A DNA stretch of 10,587 nt from assembly GCA_020445005.1 (NCBI GenBank), contig JAGRHM010000057.1, forward strand, positions 1 to 10,587, written 5' to 3'. Under the pieces are notes generated by a model. That model ran no database searches. It had not been told where the DNA came from and saw nothing but the letters and a program-made list of their open reading frames with translations. Below, in pieces: positions 8,104-10,587 of the stretch. Made by a program: the position numbers and the translations under genes. The first letter of the stretch is position 1; each line of letters starts with the position of its first letter. Source of the stretch: Candidatus Competibacteraceae bacterium (GTDB taxonomy: Bacteria > Pseudomonadota > Gammaproteobacteria > Competibacterales > Competibacteraceae).

Positions 8104-8397
8104 ATGGTCAAGACCGCTATCAACCAGTTCGCGCTTGCCGCCGCCGTCGCCGGCGCTTTAGGTCTCGCCGCCAGCCCGGCCTTCGCCGCTGAGGAAGGCA
8201 AGGAAAAGTGTTACGGCGTCGCCAAGGCCGGCGAGAATGATTGCGCTAGCGCAGCGGGGACTCACGCCTGTTCGGGGCACTCCACGACCGACTACGACGG
8301 CCAGGACTGGAAATATGCCGCCAAGGGGACTTGCGAGAAGATGGGTGGCAAACTCGAAGCGTTCAAGGGCCAGGGTATGCCCGCCAAATCGAGCTGA
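8104..8397 (+). CDS. bufA: Bufferin-type metallophore precursor (BufA1/DUF2282 family)
   Basis: Small exported RiPP precursor, 97 residues. In characterised bufferin systems, cysteines of this protein are converted to thiooxazole-type groups and the product binds copper in the periplasm. The signal peptide has basic MVK, a hydrophobic Ala/Leu core and cleavage at SPAFA|A after residue 28. The mature part has four cysteines at 36, 47, 56 and 77, in [22 protein letters not shown] and [11 protein letters not shown], all characteristic of DUF2282. WKY at 69-71 is also typical. A short tail, [13 protein letters not shown], follows the conserved core. GAGGA lies 9 nt before the ATG. bufB begins 5 nt after the stop, so both are cotranscribed. 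Which cysteines are modified here, and the metal bound, are inferred from the family only. Confidence 0.92.
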   Translation: MVKTAINQFALAAAVAGALGLAASPAFAAEEGKEKCYGVAKAGENDCASAAGTHACSGHSTTDYDGQDWKYAAKGTCEKMGGKLEAFKGQGMPAKSS

Positions 8398-8402
8398 TCC
8401 TC

Positions 8403-9266
8403 ATGCCAACCTCCCGCAAGCGCGCCACGTTGCCCGCCCAGGCGGGTATTGGCCTGCGCCATCCCCATTTGCCAGCCTTCCTGGCCGCGCCGCAACCGGT
8501 GGCGTGGCTGGAGGTTCACAGCGAGAACTATCTCGCGCCCGGCGGTCCCCGCTTGGCCGCTCTGGAGCGCCTGCGCAGCGATTATCCATTGAGTTGCCAC
8601 GGGGTCGGTTTATCGCTGGGATCGGCAGAGGGGTTGGATGCAGCGCATCTGGCGCGTTTGCGGGGATTGTATGACCGGTTGGAACCGGCGGCGATCTCCG
8701 AGCACCTGGCTTGGTCCACGGCCCCGGACGGAACCTTTCTGGCTGATTTGCTCCCGCTGCCCTATACCGATGAATTGCTCACGATCGTTGCCGCCAACAT
8801 CGAACGGGCGCAGGAGGCGCTGGGCCGGCGCCTGCTGGTCGAAAACCCGTCCACTTATCTGCGCTTTCAGCAGACGGACTGGGACGAAGCCGCTTTCCTG
8901 AGCGAACTGGTGCGGCGCACCGACTGCGGTCTGCTGCTGGATGTGAATAATCTTTATGTCAGCGCCGCGAATCATGGCGGCGATCCCGAGGCGGCGTTAA
9001 ACGCGCTGCCGCTGGCGGCGGTCGGCGAAATCCATATCGCCGGTCACGCTCGGGTAGCCACCTCCTGGGGTGAACTGCTGATTGACGATCACAGTTCGCC
9101 CGTTGCCGAACCGGTCTGGGCATTGCTGACGACAACCCTGCGCTTGACCGGTCCTCGTCCAGTGCTGGTGGAATGGGACACACAGATCCCGGAATTACCG
9201 GTGCTGCTGGCCGAAGCGGAACGGGCCAGAATCTGCTTACGGGAGATCACCAATGCGCCTGGCTGA
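8403..9266 (+). CDS. bufB: DUF692 multinuclear non-heme iron oxidase (BufB)
   Basis: Cytoplasmic TIM-barrel MNIO enzyme of the MbnB/TglH/BufB family, 287 residues, which oxidatively modifies cysteines of a peptide precursor, here presumably BufA. Family signatures appear in order: GIGLRHPHL (15-23), WLEVHSENY (35-43), [10 protein letters not shown] (65-74), ISEHLAWS (98-105), LLVENPSTY (144-152), [16 protein letters not shown] (177-192), EIHIAGH (209-215), IDDHSSPV (227-234) and VEWD (256-259). The likely iron ligands are among H66, H101, E147, D180, H191, H211 and E257; the exact assignment needs a structure alignment. The open frame extends upstream into bufA, but ATG 8403, 5 nt after the bufA stop, is the sensible start. 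Its 3' end overlaps bufC by 14 nt. The residues expected for activity all appear present. Confidence 0.94.
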   Translation: MPTSRKRATLPAQAGIGLRHPHLPAFLAAPQPVAWLEVHSENYLAPGGPRLAALERLRSDYPLSCHGVGLSLGSAEGLDAAHLARLRGLYDRLEPAAISEHLAWSTAPDGTFLADLLPLPYTDELLTIVAANIERAQEALGRRLLVENPSTYLRFQQTDWDEAAFLSELVRRTDCGLLLDVNNLYVSAANHGGDPEAALNALPLAAVGEIHIAGHARVATSWGELLIDDHSSPVAEPVWALLTTTLRLTGPRPVLVEWDTQIPELPVLLAEAERARICLREITNAPG

Positions 9267-10059
9267 ATGGCAAACCCGGATGCGGGATACCCTGTTAGGG
9301 CCAGGCGGCTTCGACCCGGCGCTACTCGCGCGGCTGGCTGACCCGCCTGATCAGCGCGAGCGTCGACTGTCCGTCTATCGCAACAACGTCCGCCATGCGC
9401 TATTCAGCGTGCTGGAAGCCGCTTTTCCCGTGGTCCGGCAACTGATCGGCGCGGAGTGTTTCACCGCCACCGCGTTGACTTTTATTACGGAACATCCTCC
9501 GCAAGCGCCTGTACTCTATGCCTATGGTAGCGATTTCGCTGATTTTCTGAGCAGCTTTCGCCCGTTGACGGAACTACCCTGGCTGGCGGATGTGGCGCGG
9601 CTGGAATGGGCGCGCAACGAGGTCTTGTTCGCCGCCGAAAGCGCGGCGCTGACGCCTGATCAGTTAGCGACGGTGCCTCCTGAAGAACTGGGGGGGTTGT
9701 GCATTGGGGTGCGCCCGACTACGCACTGGCTGGCTTCAGACTGGCCGATCCATGCGATCTGGGCCGCGCATCAGCCCGACGGTCCGCCGCTGGAAACCGT
9801 CGATCTCCATCAGGCCGAAAGCGTCATGATCTGGCGTCGGGACGGCGTGGTTCGTCAAGAGTTGCTGACGGCTGGCGAATCCGCCCTGCTTACCGCATTT
9901 ACTGCAGGACGCCCGTTGGCTGAAGTTGCGGAAGCCGGTTTGGAACAAGACCCCGCCCTGGATTTCAGCGCCGCATTGGCGCGCTGGTTGAACGAGAGTG
10001 TGCTGGAAGAGCCTATAATGGATATTTCGCTACCCCACGCCTGTGGATCGTCGCCATGA
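9253..10059 (+). CDS. bufC: DUF2063 bufferin-maturation partner (BufC)
   Basis: Cytoplasmic partner of the DUF692 oxidase, 268 residues, thought to recognise or deliver the precursor peptide. The N-terminal DUF2063 domain (~1-100) shows [25 protein letters not shown] (38-61; key residues Y42, R43, N45 and the FP pair), then [16 protein letters not shown] (91-99) and [13 protein letters not shown] (108-120), the usual L-x-D-x-A-R-L-E box. The remainder is the less conserved second domain. ATG 9253 has a strong GGGAG site 7 nt before it, placed inside the end of bufB. The overlapping start argues for translational coupling and fixed stoichiometry with BufB. Its stop overlaps the sigma-factor ATG. 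The Cys near the end (C264) is not a family feature I know. Confidence 0.92.
   Translation: MRLAEWQTRMRDTLLGPGGFDPALLARLADPPDQRERRLSVYRNNVRHALFSVLEAAFPVVRQLIGAECFTATALTFITEHPPQAPVLYAYGSDFADFLSSFRPLTELPWLADVARLEWARNEVLFAAESAALTPDQLATVPPEELGGLCIGVRPTTHWLASDWPIHAIWAAHQPDGPPLETVDLHQAESVMIWRRDGVVRQELLTAGESALLTAFTAGRPLAEVAEAGLEQDPALDFSAALARWLNESVLEEPIMDISLPHACGSSP
10014..10019 (+). promoter_or_regulatory. Perfect TATAAT inside the end of bufC
   Basis: TATAAT lies about 37 nt before the ATG at 10056. The best -35-like hexamer, TTGAAC at 9988-9993, gives a 20-nt spacer, longer than the normal 16-18. It may be a weak internal promoter for the sigma factor or chance. Confidence 0.25.
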
Positions 10060-10587
10060 ACGCGGTCAGCATTCTGCCACCCATGCACACCACAGGATGG
10101 CTCACCATCCCGGCGCGAGCATTATTCATGACAGCATCTTCCGATTCACTGGCTGACTTGCTGGCCCGTTGCGCACTGCATGACCGGCGCGCTTTTGAAG
10201 CGTTGTACCAGCAGGCGGCGCCGAAGCTGTACGGTTTATTGTTGGGCGTAACCCGCGATCGCGAACTGGCGGCTGACTTGTTGCAGGAAGGCTTTGTGCG
10301 CATCTGGCAGCGAGCCGGCGATTATCGACCCCATCTGGGCCAACCGCTGACCTGGATGGGAACGATTGTTCGCCGTTTGGCTATCGACCGCTCGCGGCGC
10401 GGCGATCAGCGCCGGCGGGCGGAACTGGGCGAGGAAGACTGGGCGATGTTGGCCGATGAAGGACCGGGTCCGGAGGAGCGCCTGCACAACGAACAAAGCG
10501 AAACCGGACTGGTTCGTTGCCTGGAAAGGCTTGACCCTGAACCGCGCCGCGCCGTGTTCCTGGCCTATTACGAGGGCCTGACCCATG
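10056..10587 (+). CDS. ECF-type sigma-70 family RNA polymerase sigma factor (C-terminus cut by window edge)
   Basis: Alternative sigma factor of the extracytoplasmic-function class. Counting from ATG 10128, region 2 spans about residues 20-90: RAFEALYQQAAPKLYGLLLG, then ELAADLLQEGFVRIWQRAGD and a basic LAIDRSRRG end. An acidic linker (~100-125) leads to region 4, starting LVRCLERLDPEPRRAVFLAYYEGLTH, at which point the window ends. Two starts are possible. ATG 10056 overlaps the bufC stop as ATGA, a usual coupling arrangement, and adds 24 residues. ATG 10128 gives the normal family N-terminus, LADLLARCALHDRRAF, close to residue 7. I give the longer frame because of the ATGA overlap, but the short one is nearly as likely; both have weak ribosome sites. 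Being cotranscribed with bufABC makes it a likely regulator of the operon. A partner anti-sigma gene is expected downstream, unseen. Confidence 0.9.
   Translation, partial: MNAVSILPPMHTTGWLTIPARALFMTASSDSLADLLARCALHDRRAFEALYQQAAPKLYGLLLGVTRDRELAADLLQEGFVRIWQRAGDYRPHLGQPLTWMGTIVRRLAIDRSRRGDQRRRAELGEEDWAMLADEGPGPEERLHNEQSETGLVRCLERLDPEPRRAVFLAYYEGLTH

Overview
The window looks like a chromosomal segment of a GC-rich gammaproteobacterium. The RND pump, MobB and bufferin proteins are all Gram-negative types, and the overall feel is of a Competibacter-like or related environmental lineage. That placement is an impression from protein style, not a search result. No tRNA, rRNA, CRISPR array or intact mobile element was seen.

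Layout. Bases 1-2387 (minus strand) hold a two-gene RND efflux operon: a membrane fusion protein followed 3 nt later by the inner-membrane permease, which is cut off by the window edge. Bases 2388-2607 are non-coding and carry a CCTCTC-type dispersed repeat and a 14-bp palindrome. Bases 2608-2844 (minus) encode a small basic protein of unknown function. Divergent from it, mobB (3038-3556, plus) encodes a molybdopterin-guanine dinucleotide adapter protein. After a spacer with inverted repeats comes a large GH13 alpha-amylase-type enzyme with an N-terminal starch-binding module and no signal peptide (3768-5939, minus).

Bases 5940-7260 are the least ordinary part. A 387-nt spacer holds several compact hairpins. 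Then comes a signal-peptide ORF that breaks off by an apparent frameshift (6327-6652), followed by about 600 nt in which coding-like peptide fragments appear in different frames. I read this as gene decay. Next is a stand-alone AlkA-type DNA glycosylase (7261-7935, plus).

The most interesting system is at 8104-10587 (plus): bufA, bufB, bufC and an ECF sigma factor, packed with a 5-nt gap, a 14-nt overlap and a 4-nt ATGA overlap. BufA is a small exported four-cysteine protein of the DUF2282/bufferin type. BufB is a DUF692 multinuclear non-heme iron oxidase, and BufC is a DUF2063 partner. By analogy with characterised bufferin operons, BufB and BufC modify cysteines of the BufA precursor before export, giving a periplasmic copper-binding peptide. 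The sigma factor, incomplete at the right edge, is the natural candidate regulator. An anti-sigma factor probably follows outside the window, but that is inference.
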